Below are positions 34,061 through 43,412 of a DNA stretch of 56,034 nucleotides, one piece after another (the first letter of the stretch is position 1; each line of letters opens with the position of its first letter). The notes below the pieces were generated by a model. The model had not been told where the DNA came from, ran no database searches, and was given only the letters and a program-made list of their open reading frames with translations. The position numbers were made by a program, and so were the translations under genes. The stretch is from Pseudothermotoga sp. (lineage in GTDB: Bacteria; Thermotogota; Thermotogae; Thermotogales; DSM-5069). The stretch is taken from NCBI GenBank assembly GCA_003510135.1, contig DOKY01000008.1:64816-120849 (forward strand), in the 5' to 3' direction.

Positions 34061-36427
34061 TCAGAATCTTCGCCTCACGTTGAAGGTTTCTTCAACCTTT
34101 CTGATCGTGTTTTCGAACAGTTCGTTGACCTCTTCGTCAGTGAGCGACCTGTCCGGGGCTCGATAGATCACGTAGAAAGTTACGCTGATCGTGTTTTCAG
34201 CCAGACCCTTGCCCGTGTACACGTCGCTGACGCCCGCATTCTCGACAAACTCGTGCGACGTTCTCAAAAATCTGAGTATGTCACCGGCCCTGCTTCCCAC
34301 TGGGAGCAACAGGGAGATATCCCTTCTCACGTACGGGAACGGAGCGGGAGTAACAATTGCGCGGACTGGGTTGAAACTCTCGTACAGGGTCTGTATGTCC
34401 AGTTCGGCGAAGTAGACCTCACCCTTGAAGTCGTAAACCTCGTTGAAGGATCGGGTCAGCATGCCAAGACAACCTACCTGCTCACCGTTTACGTAGATGA
34501 AGGCTCGGCGGCCGGGTGTGAGCCAGTCAACGGTTGCAGGTTCAAATTCAAAGTTCAAGTTCAAATGCCTTCCGATCTCTTCGATCGTGCCTTTCAACCA
34601 AAGCAAAGATACGGACCTTGTGTCGGTGTAATCATCTTCTTCGAGCTTCCCCGAGGCGATCATGCCGAGTTTTTCACGTTCGAAGATGGAACTATCTTTG
34701 AGACCATAAACTTTTGCGATCTCGAAGAACTTCACGTCCCTGTTCTGCCTTCTGACGTTGTAGGCAACACAGTCGATCAATCCAAAAAGTAGAGAAGGTC
34801 TCAAACTGTCCATGTCCTCGACCATGGGGTTGTCCAGCTTGAGGGGTTCTTGTTTTGTCAGTTTCCTGACGATGGAAGAGTTGCAGAAGGAAAGGTTCAC
34901 AACTTCGTTGAATCCGCAGGATCGTACAAGCTGTTTGATATTGCGTCTGAACTTCTGATAATCACTCCAACCCCCGGCTGAGGCGAGGATGCGTGGAGCT
35001 TCGCTTTGAACCTTTTCATATCCGAAGAGCCGGCCGACTTCCTCGATGAGATCCTCTTCGATAGATATGTCGGGTCTATATGTGGGAACGAGCACGGTCC
35101 AGCCATCCTGCGCAGTACGAACTTCCATACCGAGCGATTCGAGTATGCGAGAAACTTCTCCGTCAGGCACATCGATGCCAAGGATCTTTCTCATCCTTTC
35201 TTTCCTCAGGGTCACGGACTTTCTTTCGATCTTTCGTGGATAAACGTCAACGAAACCTCTCGCGCTCAAACCTCCTGCGACCCGCTGAATCGTGTCGATC
35301 AGCAGGTTCATCACGTAATCCGCGTCGTTCGGATCGACACCCCTTTCAAACCTGTGGGATGCGTCTGACTTTATGTTCAACGCCTTACAGGTCCTTCTGA
35401 TCCTCACTGGATCGAAGTAGGCGACTTCGAGAAGCAATTCTTCAGTGCTCTGCGTCACACCAGAATCCTGTGCGCCCATGACACCTCCAACGGCGAGGAT
35501 GTTCTCACCATCCGTGATGAGTGTCTCGATGCCTTTCAGTTTGTACGTTCTCTCGTCGAGTAAAACGACCTGTTCGTCCTTCTTAGCACACCTCACAACG
35601 ATTCTTCCATCTTTGACCTTAGAGTAGTCGAAAACGTGAACTGGATGTCCTGTGAGCAACATAACGTAGTTTGAGGCATCGACAATGTTGTTTATGGGCC
35701 TGACACCGCAAGCCATCAGTCGTCTCTTCATCCACAAAGGGCTATCTTTGACTTTTGAGGAACGGACGTAACCTGCGCAGTATCTGGGACAGCCTTCAAC
35801 ATCTTCTATCTGGACCGAGACGAACCTTTCCACAGGCTCATCGAAGATCTCCACCTCAGGTTGTGGCAACTTTAGATCTTTGTTGAACAGGGCGGCGACT
35901 TCCCTTGCAACACCAACGATTCCGAGGCAGTCCGGTCTGTTCGGGGTGATGTCGAGATCCAAAACGGGCTCGTTCAGTTTCCAGTGTTGAATCAGATCAA
36001 GACCCACTTCGAGATCTTCATCTATGAGGTGAACGTGATCGGATTTTTCTTCCAAACCAAGCTCCTGAAGCGAGCACATGACCACCTCTGAGAGCACTTC
36101 TCTGATGGTGGTTTGACGAACTTCGGTGCCATCGGCGAACCTCGTGCCCGGATAGGCTATCGCCACCAGACGGTTCTCTTTCACGTTCATATCCGAAGTG
36201 ATCGTCGTGTGGTAGGCTGAGCCGTCAAAGACCCTGCAAACTTTCAGCCTTTCAGCGTTGGGATGTGGAAAAGTCTCAACAACGATGGCAGAGACGATCT
36301 TTCCAGAGGCGAAAGGGTTGAAGATTCTCTCGACACTCACACCGGCCATCGTGAGTCTGTGAGCGAGTTCTTCAACGGAAAAATCGATATCGACCAGCTC
36401 TTTTAACCATTCCACAGGTACCTGCAC
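34061..36427 (-). CDS. pheT: Phenylalanyl-tRNA synthetase beta subunit
   Basis: A 788-residue subunit of the alpha2-beta2 enzyme that charges tRNA-Phe. In order: EMAP-like tRNA-binding OB domain (about 40-150, with ETFPHPNAERLKVCRV), B3/B4 editing domain (about 205-375, with NIVDASNYVMLLTGHPVHVFD), B5 domain (395-465), catalytic-like core, and the FDX-ACB anticodon domain at the C-terminus (PFPYVRRDISLLLPV onward). Length is normal. GTG start at 36427, 14 bases after pheS. Confidence 0.97.
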   Translation of the reverse strand: MQVPVEWLKELVDIDFSVEELAHRLTMAGVSVERIFNPFASGKIVSAIVVETFPHPNAERLKVCRVFDGSAYHTTITSDMNVKENRLVAIAYPGTRFADGTEVRQTTIREVLSEVVMCSLQELGLEEKSDHVHLIDEDLEVGLDLIQHWKLNEPVLDLDITPNRPDCLGIVGVAREVAALFNKDLKLPQPEVEIFDEPVERFVSVQIEDVEGCPRYCAGYVRSSKVKDSPLWMKRRLMACGVRPINNIVDASNYVMLLTGHPVHVFDYSKVKDGRIVVRCAKKDEQVVLLDERTYKLKGIETLITDGENILAVGGVMGAQDSGVTQSTEELLLEVAYFDPVRIRRTCKALNIKSDASHRFERGVDPNDADYVMNLLIDTIQRVAGGLSARGFVDVYPRKIERKSVTLRKERMRKILGIDVPDGEVSRILESLGMEVRTAQDGWTVLVPTYRPDISIEEDLIEEVGRLFGYEKVQSEAPRILASAGGWSDYQKFRRNIKQLVRSCGFNEVVNLSFCNSSIVRKLTKQEPLKLDNPMVEDMDSLRPSLLFGLIDCVAYNVRRQNRDVKFFEIAKVYGLKDSSIFEREKLGMIASGKLEEDDYTDTRSVSLLWLKGTIEEIGRHLNLNFEFEPATVDWLTPGRRAFIYVNGEQVGCLGMLTRSFNEVYDFKGEVYFAELDIQTLYESFNPVRAIVTPAPFPYVRRDISLLLPVGSRAGDILRFLRTSHEFVENAGVSDVYTGKGLAENTISVTFYVIYRAPDRSLTDEEVNELFENTIRKVEETFNVRRRF

Positions 36428-36441
36428 CGTCGATCACCCTT

Positions 36442-37446
36442 TCAGAAACATTCGAGGAATCTTTCATCGTTTCTCACGAAGTCCCGGATATCTTTTATAC
36501 CGTACTTCAACATGGCTATGCGCTCAACGCCCATGCCGAAGGCGAAACCGGTGTACTTCTCGGGATCGTAGCCCACATTTCTGAAAACGTTCGGGTGTAC
36601 CATGCCGGCTCCAAGGATTTCGAGCCAGCCGGTGTATTTGCAGGAAGGACAACCTTTGCCCATGCATATGCCACAGGAGACATCGACTTCGAAGCTGGGT
36701 TCTGTGAAAGGAAAGTAACTTGGTCTGAGCCTTATCTTCCTTTCGGGGCCAAACATGCGCTTGGCGAAGATCTCAAGGGTGTACTTGAGATGCGCCACGC
36801 TGACGTGCTCGTCCACGTAGAGTCCTTCAACCTGCGTGAACATCGGTAGATGCGTTGCATCGTAGTCTCTCCTGTACACCCTTCCAGGGGAAATGATCGC
36901 TATGGGTGGTTGCTCCGAAAGCATGGTTCTTATTTGAACGGGTGAAGTGTGCGTCCTTAAAAGCCTGTCCTGCAAGTAGAAGGAATCGTGCATGTCCCTT
37001 GCGGGATGCCATTCTGGCGTGTTGAGAGCATCGAAGTTGTGCCAGCTGTCCTCTATTTCCGGCCCCTCCACGACCTTGAAGCCCATGGAAACGAAAATGG
37101 TCTCTATCTCTTCAAGAACCTTCGATATCGGGTGGGGATGTCCCACCTTTCTGATCGCGCCGGGCAGTGTGACATCGATCCAGAGCCTCTGAAGCCTTCT
37201 CTCTTCCTCGGTGGCTTCGAGAACTCTCTTACGTTCCTCGAGTGCTCTTTCTATTGTCTCCTTCAACTCGTTGAGTACCTGACCTACCTTCGGTCGTTCC
37301 TCTGGTGGAAGCTTCCCGATAGACCTCATCTGTTCTGTTAGGATGCCCTTCTTTCCAAGATAGTTCACCCTGATCTTCTCCAGCTGAGCGACATCCTGCG
37401 CGTCGTTGATTTCCTTCAAGACCCTTTCTTTCATCTCTTCGAACAT
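36442..37446 (-). CDS. pheS: Phenylalanyl-tRNA synthetase alpha subunit
   Basis: A 334-residue class II synthetase subunit. The N-terminal coiled coil (1-85) contacts tRNA; the catalytic core carries motif 1 near HPISKVLEEIETIFVSMGF, motif 2 around VYRRDYDATH and motif 3 GFAFGMGVERIAML. The FEVDVSCGICMGKGCPSCK stretch holds four cysteines, as in some thermophile enzymes, and might bind zinc. It overlaps the end of the radical SAM gene by 16 bases and precedes pheT. ATG behind AGAGGTGG. Confidence 0.97.
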   Translation of the reverse strand: MFEEMKERVLKEINDAQDVAQLEKIRVNYLGKKGILTEQMRSIGKLPPEERPKVGQVLNELKETIERALEERKRVLEATEEERRLQRLWIDVTLPGAIRKVGHPHPISKVLEEIETIFVSMGFKVVEGPEIEDSWHNFDALNTPEWHPARDMHDSFYLQDRLLRTHTSPVQIRTMLSEQPPIAIISPGRVYRRDYDATHLPMFTQVEGLYVDEHVSVAHLKYTLEIFAKRMFGPERKIRLRPSYFPFTEPSFEVDVSCGICMGKGCPSCKYTGWLEILGAGMVHPNVFRNVGYDPEKYTGFAFGMGVERIAMLKYGIKDIRDFVRNDERFLECF

Positions 37447-38420
37447 AGTACCACCTCTTTCGAGATTTCTTCAGCGTATCTTTCGAGCGCGTCTTGCCAG
37501 ACAACGAATCGTCCGTTGACAACAAAACCGAGCCTTTCACCCTTTGACTTGCCAACGTTGAGCTTCGAGACCCAGCTCGACTCCCTCTCGGTGTGAACGA
37601 CCGAGCTGGCGTTCAGGAAGTTGTACAGTTTTTCAACCAGCCTGGTTCTGACGAGCTCTCCAAACCTCGGATGGTAAGATCCAGCCACGATATTCTTCAA
37701 AAGCTCTGTTGGTACATAGAGGCCCAGCCTGATGACTCGCACGTGCTGGCTCTCCAGAATGGCGGTCATGTCACTGCAGATGTCTATCGCCGTGTGCAGA
37801 TTCAGTGGAACGTACTCACCGCGTCGGTAAATGGTCTCGAGGGTTGAACCTTTCAACACGAGTGTCGGATGGATACGACATGTCTTGGCTCCAACTTTCG
37901 TGGTTTGCCACGCACTCAAGATGTCCTTCGCTGCTTCATCTCCCATCAGACCTACCATGAGATGGACACCGAAGTCTATCTCGAACCTGCTAAGAATTTC
38001 GCACGCTTTCAGAACATCCTCACGGGTGTAGCCGCGATTGTTCAACCGCAACACTTCATTGTCGAAGGACTGCACACCCAGCTCGACGAACTTCACGCCA
38101 CATTCCTTCAAAAAACGCGCCCTTGATTCATCGATCTCGTCCGGTCTCGTGGAGAGTCTTATCCCGTCACAAACGCCCAGTTGAACATACCGTCTCGCCC
38201 AACGGAGGTATCTGATCTGTTCAGACTCATCCAGAGCGGTGAAACTTCCGCCATAGAAGGCGATCTCAAAAGTATCGGTTGTCTTCGAATAACTTCGTAC
38301 GAGCTCATCCAGCTCGTCGAAGCTGGGGGGCTCTTCAAAGCCCGTCACGGCCCCCTGCGAGCAGAAGATGCATCTGTTTTTACAACCTCTCTGCGGGAGG
38401 AAAACGGGCAGTATCTTCAA
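37431..38420 (-). CDS. Elp3-like radical SAM protein
   Basis: A 329-residue radical SAM enzyme. The cluster motif is C13-x3-C17-x2-C20 in PQRGCKNRCIFC, followed by FEIAFYGGSFTALD (SAM-binding GGE-like region), RLSTRPDEID and FVELGVQSFDNEVL. These blocks match the Elp3 radical SAM core, but the acetyltransferase half of Elp3 is missing, as in the shorter bacterial proteins often found beside rnc. Exact reaction unknown; tRNA modification is a reasonable guess. Overlaps rnc by four bases and pheS by 16. Confidence 0.82.
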   Translation of the reverse strand: MKILPVFLPQRGCKNRCIFCSQGAVTGFEEPPSFDELDELVRSYSKTTDTFEIAFYGGSFTALDESEQIRYLRWARRYVQLGVCDGIRLSTRPDEIDESRARFLKECGVKFVELGVQSFDNEVLRLNNRGYTREDVLKACEILSRFEIDFGVHLMVGLMGDEAAKDILSAWQTTKVGAKTCRIHPTLVLKGSTLETIYRRGEYVPLNLHTAIDICSDMTAILESQHVRVIRLGLYVPTELLKNIVAGSYHPRFGELVRTRLVEKLYNFLNASSVVHTERESSWVSKLNVGKSKGERLGFVVNGRFVVWQDALERYAEEISKEVVLCSKR

Positions 38421-39139
38421 TCTTCCATCTCCTTCAGTCTTTCCAGCGCCAGCTTTGCGGCGTTCTTTTCTGCATCCTTTATCGAAGGACCCTCACCAAT
38501 CGCGAGCGGTTGACCCCTCAGTCTGACCTCGACGAAGAATCTCTTCATGTGTGCAGGTCCTTCTTCACGAACGAGAACGTATTCCGGCAGGGTCCTGTAC
38601 TTCTCCTGAGCAAATTCCTGCAGTGCCGTTTTGTGGTCGAAAACGATCCTGCCCGCTGCGATCTGTTTGATGTAGCGAACCAGATGGGGAACCAAAATTT
38701 CGTTTAGAGGTTTCATTCCTCCGTCCAGGTAGAGCGCCGCCGCGAAAGCTTCCAGTGCACCCGAGAGTATCGATTCTCTCTCACGACCACCGTTCAGCTC
38801 TTCGCCGTGTCCAAGAAAGATGTAACGGTTCAAACCGATATCCTTAGCGATGAGCGCCAGGGCATCTTCACTCGCTGCGGCAGCCTTGATCTTGGACATA
38901 GTGCCTTCCGGAGCTTCAGGATAGTTTCTGAAAAGGTATTCTGCGATCAAGAGATCCACGATCGCATCGCCCAGAAATTCGAGCCTTTCGTTGGACTGAA
39001 TGTCCTTTCTACCACGCTGCTTTTCTTCATGTGCATAAGAAGAGTGACACAGCGCGGTGAACAGCAGTTGTGGATCGCAAAAATTGTATCGAAGTTGTGT
39101 CATGAAATCGATGAGTCTTTCAACCTCTTCTTCCTTCAT
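38417..39139 (-). CDS. rnc: Ribonuclease III
   Basis: A 240-residue double-strand-specific endoribonuclease for rRNA and mRNA processing. The signature NERLEFLGDAIVDLLIAEYLF near residue 48 holds the metal-binding Glu and Asp; a second acidic motif lies near residue 125 (GALEAFAAALYLDGG). A double-stranded RNA-binding domain fills about 165-240, ending AEKNAAKLALERLK. ATG overlaps the transketolase stop by four bases. Confidence 0.96.
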   Translation of the reverse strand: MKEEEVERLIDFMTQLRYNFCDPQLLFTALCHSSYAHEEKQRGRKDIQSNERLEFLGDAIVDLLIAEYLFRNYPEAPEGTMSKIKAAAASEDALALIAKDIGLNRYIFLGHGEELNGGRERESILSGALEAFAAALYLDGGMKPLNEILVPHLVRYIKQIAAGRIVFDHKTALQEFAQEKYRTLPEYVLVREEGPAHMKRFFVEVRLRGQPLAIGEGPSIKDAEKNAAKLALERLKEMED

Positions 39140-41028
39140 GACAGAAGCGCTGCCACCTTCTCGCCGATTTTCTTCGCGCTGAGTCCGTAGAGCTCGTAGA
39201 GCGCTTCGTAAGGACCTGAAACTGCGTGTTCTTCGACCGCGATCTGCTCGAATTGTGAAGGAAAGATCTTCTTCTGGATCATGAACTTTGCAAGCAACGC
39301 TGCCAGACCAAGTGGGGCGGCGTGATCTTCGACAACAAGCACCTTTTTACCATCGCAGTACTTTCTCAACGTTGCTTCGTCAAGATCCAATGGGCAGGAG
39401 ACGTTGAGTACGGCAACTCTACCCTTGAAGTTTTCCGCCGCAGTGACCAGATTCTCCACAACGGCACCGCAACCCAGCAGTGTCACTTCTGTACCTTCCC
39501 TGAGCACATCGATCTTGCCATACTCAAAAGTGTAGTCGTCGCCAAAGAAGGGCCTTCCATCTTCGCGCTTTATGATAGATTGCTTCGCCCTGCCCATGGC
39601 GATCAGGAAGTTTCCGTATACCGAGGCGGCGTACCTCACAGCACGGTCCGTCTGGTTCGGATCTGCCGGGACTATGACCCTGTAGCCGAGCCAGTTTGCC
39701 GGCGCGGAGACGTAATCGAGCCCATGGTGCGTCTTTCCATCTTCCCCAACGTTCAAACCACAGTGTGTTACGACGACCTTCAAATTCGTGTGATTTATCG
39801 CGTTCAGCCTGTGTTGGTTGTATGTTTCACTCACGCCAAAGACACCGAAATCGGCAAAGAACGTTACAATTCCGTCGGCTGACATGGCACCCGAAACCGT
39901 TGCGGCCGCGTGCTCCTGAACTCCTATCTGAACAAATCTTTCAGGAACCTCTTTCATGACCAGGTCGGTTTTCACGGAAGAGGCAAGGTCACAATCCACA
40001 ACGACCACAGGCGTCTCGTTGTTCCTGTTCGCTTTCACAATGTCGAGAAGGGCTTTGCCGAATGCACTTCGATTGTCAGTCTTTTCCGTGTAAGTCCTGG
40101 CGGCAGGGATGTTTATTTTGATCCCGTAGTCGAGTTTTAAAGGCTCGTGTTTGACAAGCGGTAACTGTTTTCTCATCTGGATGTATTTGTCAACGTCATT
40201 CTCGACACCGAGTTCCATGAGCGCCTTTTCGAGCTCTTCTTTCGCAAGGGGCTTTCCGTGGTATGAGACATTGTTCTCCATGAACGAAACACCCTTGCCC
40301 ATAACGGTGTGCGCAAGGATGGCGACAGGATTGACTCTGTCTTCAACGGCTTCTTTCAGCGCATACAAAAGCTGTTCTATGTCGTGACCATCGACTTCGA
40401 GGACTCTCCAACCGTCCGAGAGGTAGTTTTCCTTTATGTTGACAGCCATTATGTCGCGTGCTCTGCCAGAGATCTGCGCATCGTTGTAGTCTATCACAAC
40501 AGTGATGTTTGAAAGACCGTACTTCTTGGCGATCCTGCGAGCCTCTGCGACCTGTCCCTTCGCCTGCTCGGCATCGCTCATCGCCACAAAGACGTGATAA
40601 TCCTGCTCTTTTATCCTTGCCGCGAGCGCGAAACCAACACCCGCAGCGAGACCCTGACCCAGATTGCCAGTGGACCAATCGATCCCTGGAATTCCACGTG
40701 TCACATGGCCTTCGAAGATGCTCGAATGGTGACGAAAGCCCGCAATGACCTGCTCGATGTCAACGAAACCCAATCTGCCGAGCACGGCGTAAACGCCGGG
40801 TGAGGTATGCCCATGGCTGACGACGATTCTGTCCCGCAAGGGATCGAAAGGATTCTTTGGATCGATGTTCGCAAAGCTGTAGATACTCAGAAAGATTTCC
40901 ATCGAAGACATGGAGCCTCCGGGATGCCCGGATCCAGCAACGTAGGTCATCTTTAACACGTCGCCACGACATATGCGTGCCAGCTCTTTCAACTTTCTCA
41001 CCGTTTCTTTGTCAAACTTCTTGACCAC
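39136..41028 (-). CDS. Transketolase-type ThDP enzyme
   Basis: A 630-residue, full-length transketolase-like protein. GSGHPGGSMSSMEIFLSIYS opens the ThDP domain; the metal/diphosphate motif reads SDAEQAKGQ then 17 residues later DYNDAQ, so the usual GDGE is SDAE but the metal-binding Asp and Asn are kept. The second (Pyr) domain has VQIGVQEHAAATVSGAM with the Glu that activates ThDP, and the C-terminal domain is complete. Transfers two-carbon units in the pentose phosphate pathway if a true transketolase. The altered diphosphate motif, and HTSPGVYAVLGRLG instead of the usual block, suggest a branch apart from E. coli TktA. It is between DUF2905 and rnc in a housekeeping operon. Confidence 0.82.
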   Translation of the reverse strand: MVKKFDKETVRKLKELARICRGDVLKMTYVAGSGHPGGSMSSMEIFLSIYSFANIDPKNPFDPLRDRIVVSHGHTSPGVYAVLGRLGFVDIEQVIAGFRHHSSIFEGHVTRGIPGIDWSTGNLGQGLAAGVGFALAARIKEQDYHVFVAMSDAEQAKGQVAEARRIAKKYGLSNITVVIDYNDAQISGRARDIMAVNIKENYLSDGWRVLEVDGHDIEQLLYALKEAVEDRVNPVAILAHTVMGKGVSFMENNVSYHGKPLAKEELEKALMELGVENDVDKYIQMRKQLPLVKHEPLKLDYGIKINIPAARTYTEKTDNRSAFGKALLDIVKANRNNETPVVVVDCDLASSVKTDLVMKEVPERFVQIGVQEHAAATVSGAMSADGIVTFFADFGVFGVSETYNQHRLNAINHTNLKVVVTHCGLNVGEDGKTHHGLDYVSAPANWLGYRVIVPADPNQTDRAVRYAASVYGNFLIAMGRAKQSIIKREDGRPFFGDDYTFEYGKIDVLREGTEVTLLGCGAVVENLVTAAENFKGRVAVLNVSCPLDLDEATLRKYCDGKKVLVVEDHAAPLGLAALLAKFMIQKKIFPSQFEQIAVEEHAVSGPYEALYELYGLSAKKIGEKVAALLS

Positions 41029-41047
41029 GTGTACCCCTCCCGATGTC

Positions 41048-41269
41048 TCATCTGCCGATCCTTGAAATTACGAAAAACAGAAGTGTCAGTATCAGGCTCA
41101 AAAGCAGACTCGTCATTATGGGAAAGTAGAACACGAACCTTTCGCGCTTTATCACGATATCTCCAGGTAGTCTTCCAAGGGGTGTGAACCTGCCTATAAC
41201 ATAGAGTACCATCCCGGTTACCAGGAGCACAATACCTATGAAGATGAGAAATTTAGCCAGTGCTACCAT
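41048..41269 (-). CDS. DUF2905 small membrane protein
   Basis: A 73-residue protein with two hydrophobic helices (about 5-27 and 50-70) separated by the conserved PLGRLPGDIVIKRERF loop that defines DUF2905. Function unknown. ATG 41269 follows GGAGGCGG and lies 17 bases inside the end of ricT; the longer frame to 41317 is antisense-like and rejected. Nineteen bases before transketolase. Confidence 0.85.
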   Translation of the reverse strand: MVALAKFLIFIGIVLLVTGMVLYVIGRFTPLGRLPGDIVIKRERFVFYFPIMTSLLLSLILTLLFFVISRIGR

Positions 41270-42083
41270 TCTCACCGCCTCCCCGGAAGAACGAGAAGGG
41301 CACGTAGAACATGGCATCCTCTGCCTGAGAAACGGCGAGAACCCTCTGTTTGAAGACGTCTATGGCTTGCACCACGCAGGTTTTACCTTCATACACGAAG
41401 GTCTCACCTTCATCGGGAATGCCTTCCAACATTTCTTTGTAGAAATCGTACTCGTAAGTGAGGCAGCAAAGGAGCCTTCTGCATGATCCGGAAATCTTCG
41501 CAGTGTTAATCATGAGCTGCTGGGCTTTCGCATGCTTCAACGTCACACTGTCGAACTCACGGAGGAATCTACTGCAGCAAACTGGGAGGCCGCACAAACC
41601 TATACCACCCATGAACTTGAGCTCGTCGCGCACGCCGACCTGCCTCAACTCGATGCGGGTTTTGAATATTCGCGCAAGGTCCTTGACAAGTTCCCTGAAA
41701 TCGACGCGCGTTTCGGAACTGAAGTAGAACACCAGCCTCGATCGATCAAACATGTACCTGGTGTAGAGCAGTTTCATGGGTAGATTGTGCTCTTTGATCT
41801 TCTGTCTGCATATCTCGTGTGCCTCCACAGCGTCTTTCAGATTCTGTTCATGCTGCTTCAGGTCTTCGTCCGTGAGTTTCCTGATTATAGGTTTGAGCTC
41901 CGTACCGATCTGTTCTATACTCAGCTCTCTCGGACCCAACATGACCCGACCCACATCAAGCCCAAACTCACTCATGACCAGCACCAGATCGTTCGGTTTT
42001 ATGTCTTCGCCATTCTCTGCATAGTAATGTAACTTACCCTTTGGCAGAAGCTCCACCGCGTAGACTACGGCGACCATATCCAT
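41253..42083 (-). CDS. ricT: PSP1/RicT (YaaT) family protein
   Basis: A 276-residue cytoplasmic protein with the PSP1 domain. The conserved cysteines are in GGIGLCGLPVCCSRFL and SGSCRRLLCCLTYEY; in Bacillus, RicT with RicA and RicF forms an iron-sulfur complex that affects RNase Y and RNA maturation. Neither partner is in the window. The gene order yaaR-holB-yaaT is the same as in Bacillus. ATG 42083 behind GGAGGTGA; four bases after holB. Confidence 0.88.
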   Translation of the reverse strand: MDMVAVVYAVELLPKGKLHYYAENGEDIKPNDLVLVMSEFGLDVGRVMLGPRELSIEQIGTELKPIIRKLTDEDLKQHEQNLKDAVEAHEICRQKIKEHNLPMKLLYTRYMFDRSRLVFYFSSETRVDFRELVKDLARIFKTRIELRQVGVRDELKFMGGIGLCGLPVCCSRFLREFDSVTLKHAKAQQLMINTAKISGSCRRLLCCLTYEYDFYKEMLEGIPDEGETFVYEGKTCVVQAIDVFKQRVLAVSQAEDAMFYVPFSFFRGGGENGSTG

Positions 42084-42087
42084 GGTA

Positions 42088-42969
42088 TCACCTCCTTGCG
42101 CAGCGTCTGAACTTGATCAAGAGATTCGCGAACGTCAGCTGCGAGTTGAAATTCAAAAGCCTGTTTCTGAGGATCGAGTCGAACCATCTATATACGGACA
42201 GGTCGTTCACTCCGCGATGTTCAAGAACAATTTCGCAGAGCCAGGAGATTTGAAGGATCACCCTGTTCAGCTCGAGCTTTTTTGCCTGTTCAACCATTGT
42301 CGTGTAAAGTTCGACGAAGCGTTTGTCGTTGAATTCGCCATTTTTGAAGCGCGTAAAAAGATCGTTCAGAGCGAGCAACGCTTGAACCTTTTCGTAGGGC
42401 CTCAATTCTTCCCCCTTGAAAAGAGAAAGAAACGAGGAAGGTTCAAAATGAACAGCTTCGATCTCGCCAGAGACTTCGTTGACGTATTCGGCCACATCGA
42501 AATCCGCTTTGCAGAGTCTGAGTAGAAGTTCTGGCTCAAGCGAGATCCTGCCCTTCAGATCCTCATAAAAGCTTACTGGTACGAAGAAGTCGAACACCTT
42601 GACCCTGCTTCGAATGGTCTGTGGCAACTCACGAAATTTGACCGAGGTGAGCACCACCAGGCTGTGTGAGGGCGGTTCTTCCAGCGTCTTCAAAAAAGCG
42701 TTCATGGCTTCGATCGAGGAACGCTCGAACTTCTCGAACACCACTGCCTTGACACCATCATTCGAGGCGGTGTAAAGAAATTCTTCTGCCTGCCGCACCT
42801 CGTCTATGGAAGGTTCTGTGAATATCAAATACTCCTTGGTGAGTTCAGCAACAACATTTCGCACGCGCTTCAAAAGGCTTTGTTCGCGCGATCTGACACA
42901 CACAGAACTTCCAACGTTGATCTGAAGAAAACTCTTGAGACGTTCCAGGATCTCTTTCACGGCACTCAC
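42088..42969 (-). CDS. holB: DNA polymerase III delta-prime subunit-like protein
   Basis: A 293-residue clamp-loader-type protein. NAFLKTLEEPPSHSLVVLTS followed by LPQTIRSRVKVF is the delta-prime signature (sensor/SRC-like RSR region). The N-terminal Walker A and the zinc-binding cysteines of DnaX are absent, as expected for a non-hydrolysing subunit. The C-terminal collar domain is helical. Overlaps yaaR by four bases; neighbours yaaR and ricT match the Bacillus order, supporting the call. Confidence 0.82.
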   Translation of the reverse strand: MSAVKEILERLKSFLQINVGSSVCVRSREQSLLKRVRNVVAELTKEYLIFTEPSIDEVRQAEEFLYTASNDGVKAVVFEKFERSSIEAMNAFLKTLEEPPSHSLVVLTSVKFRELPQTIRSRVKVFDFFVPVSFYEDLKGRISLEPELLLRLCKADFDVAEYVNEVSGEIEAVHFEPSSFLSLFKGEELRPYEKVQALLALNDLFTRFKNGEFNDKRFVELYTTMVEQAKKLELNRVILQISWLCEIVLEHRGVNDLSVYRWFDSILRNRLLNFNSQLTFANLLIKFRRCARR

Positions 42970-43412
42970 CTGTAGATGTTTATGAGCAAGCCATATATTT
43001 CTTCGATCTTTGCCGACAGTTTGATCGCCCCACTCTCGGCTTGAAGCAGGGTGCCGGCTATCTCGTTCAGTTTTTCGTTCACCTGACTCGCAACCACGTG
43101 AAGATCCATTCCACGCTCTCTCTCGATTCTGTAGAGCTTCTTCTCGATCAGCTTCAAGAACTGCTTGACGCTTTCTCTGTACTTCTTGAAGTTTTCCTCG
43201 GTTGGCGAACGGATCAGGTCGTTGCCCGTATCGACCACAGATCTGATGGCCTTTTCCAGGAGCTGGTTGTACGTATCTTCTTCGACTTCTTCGAAAACAT
43301 CCAAAAAGCCAGTTTGCTGACTGGTCCGAGCCGAAAGTTTACCCTTCAAAACCTTTTTGTTCTTGATCTGATGGCCCTTCAAACTGCCATCTTCCAGAGG
43401 ATTTATCCTCAA
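42966..43412 (-). CDS. YaaR (DUF327) family protein
   Basis: A 148-residue, highly charged, mostly helical protein without signal or membrane span. SLKGHQIKNKKVL near the N-terminus and the central SGNDLIRSPTEENFKKYRESVKQFLKLIEK-type helix (here VVDTGNDLIRSPTEENFKKY) fit DUF327/YaaR, and the position directly before holB is that of Bacillus yaaR. Function unknown. Overlaps mtnA and holB by four bases each. Confidence 0.8.
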   Translation of the reverse strand: MRINPLEDGSLKGHQIKNKKVLKGKLSARTSQQTGFLDVFEEVEEDTYNQLLEKAIRSVVDTGNDLIRSPTEENFKKYRESVKQFLKLIEKKLYRIERERGMDLHVVASQVNEKLNEIAGTLLQAESGAIKLSAKIEEIYGLLINIYR

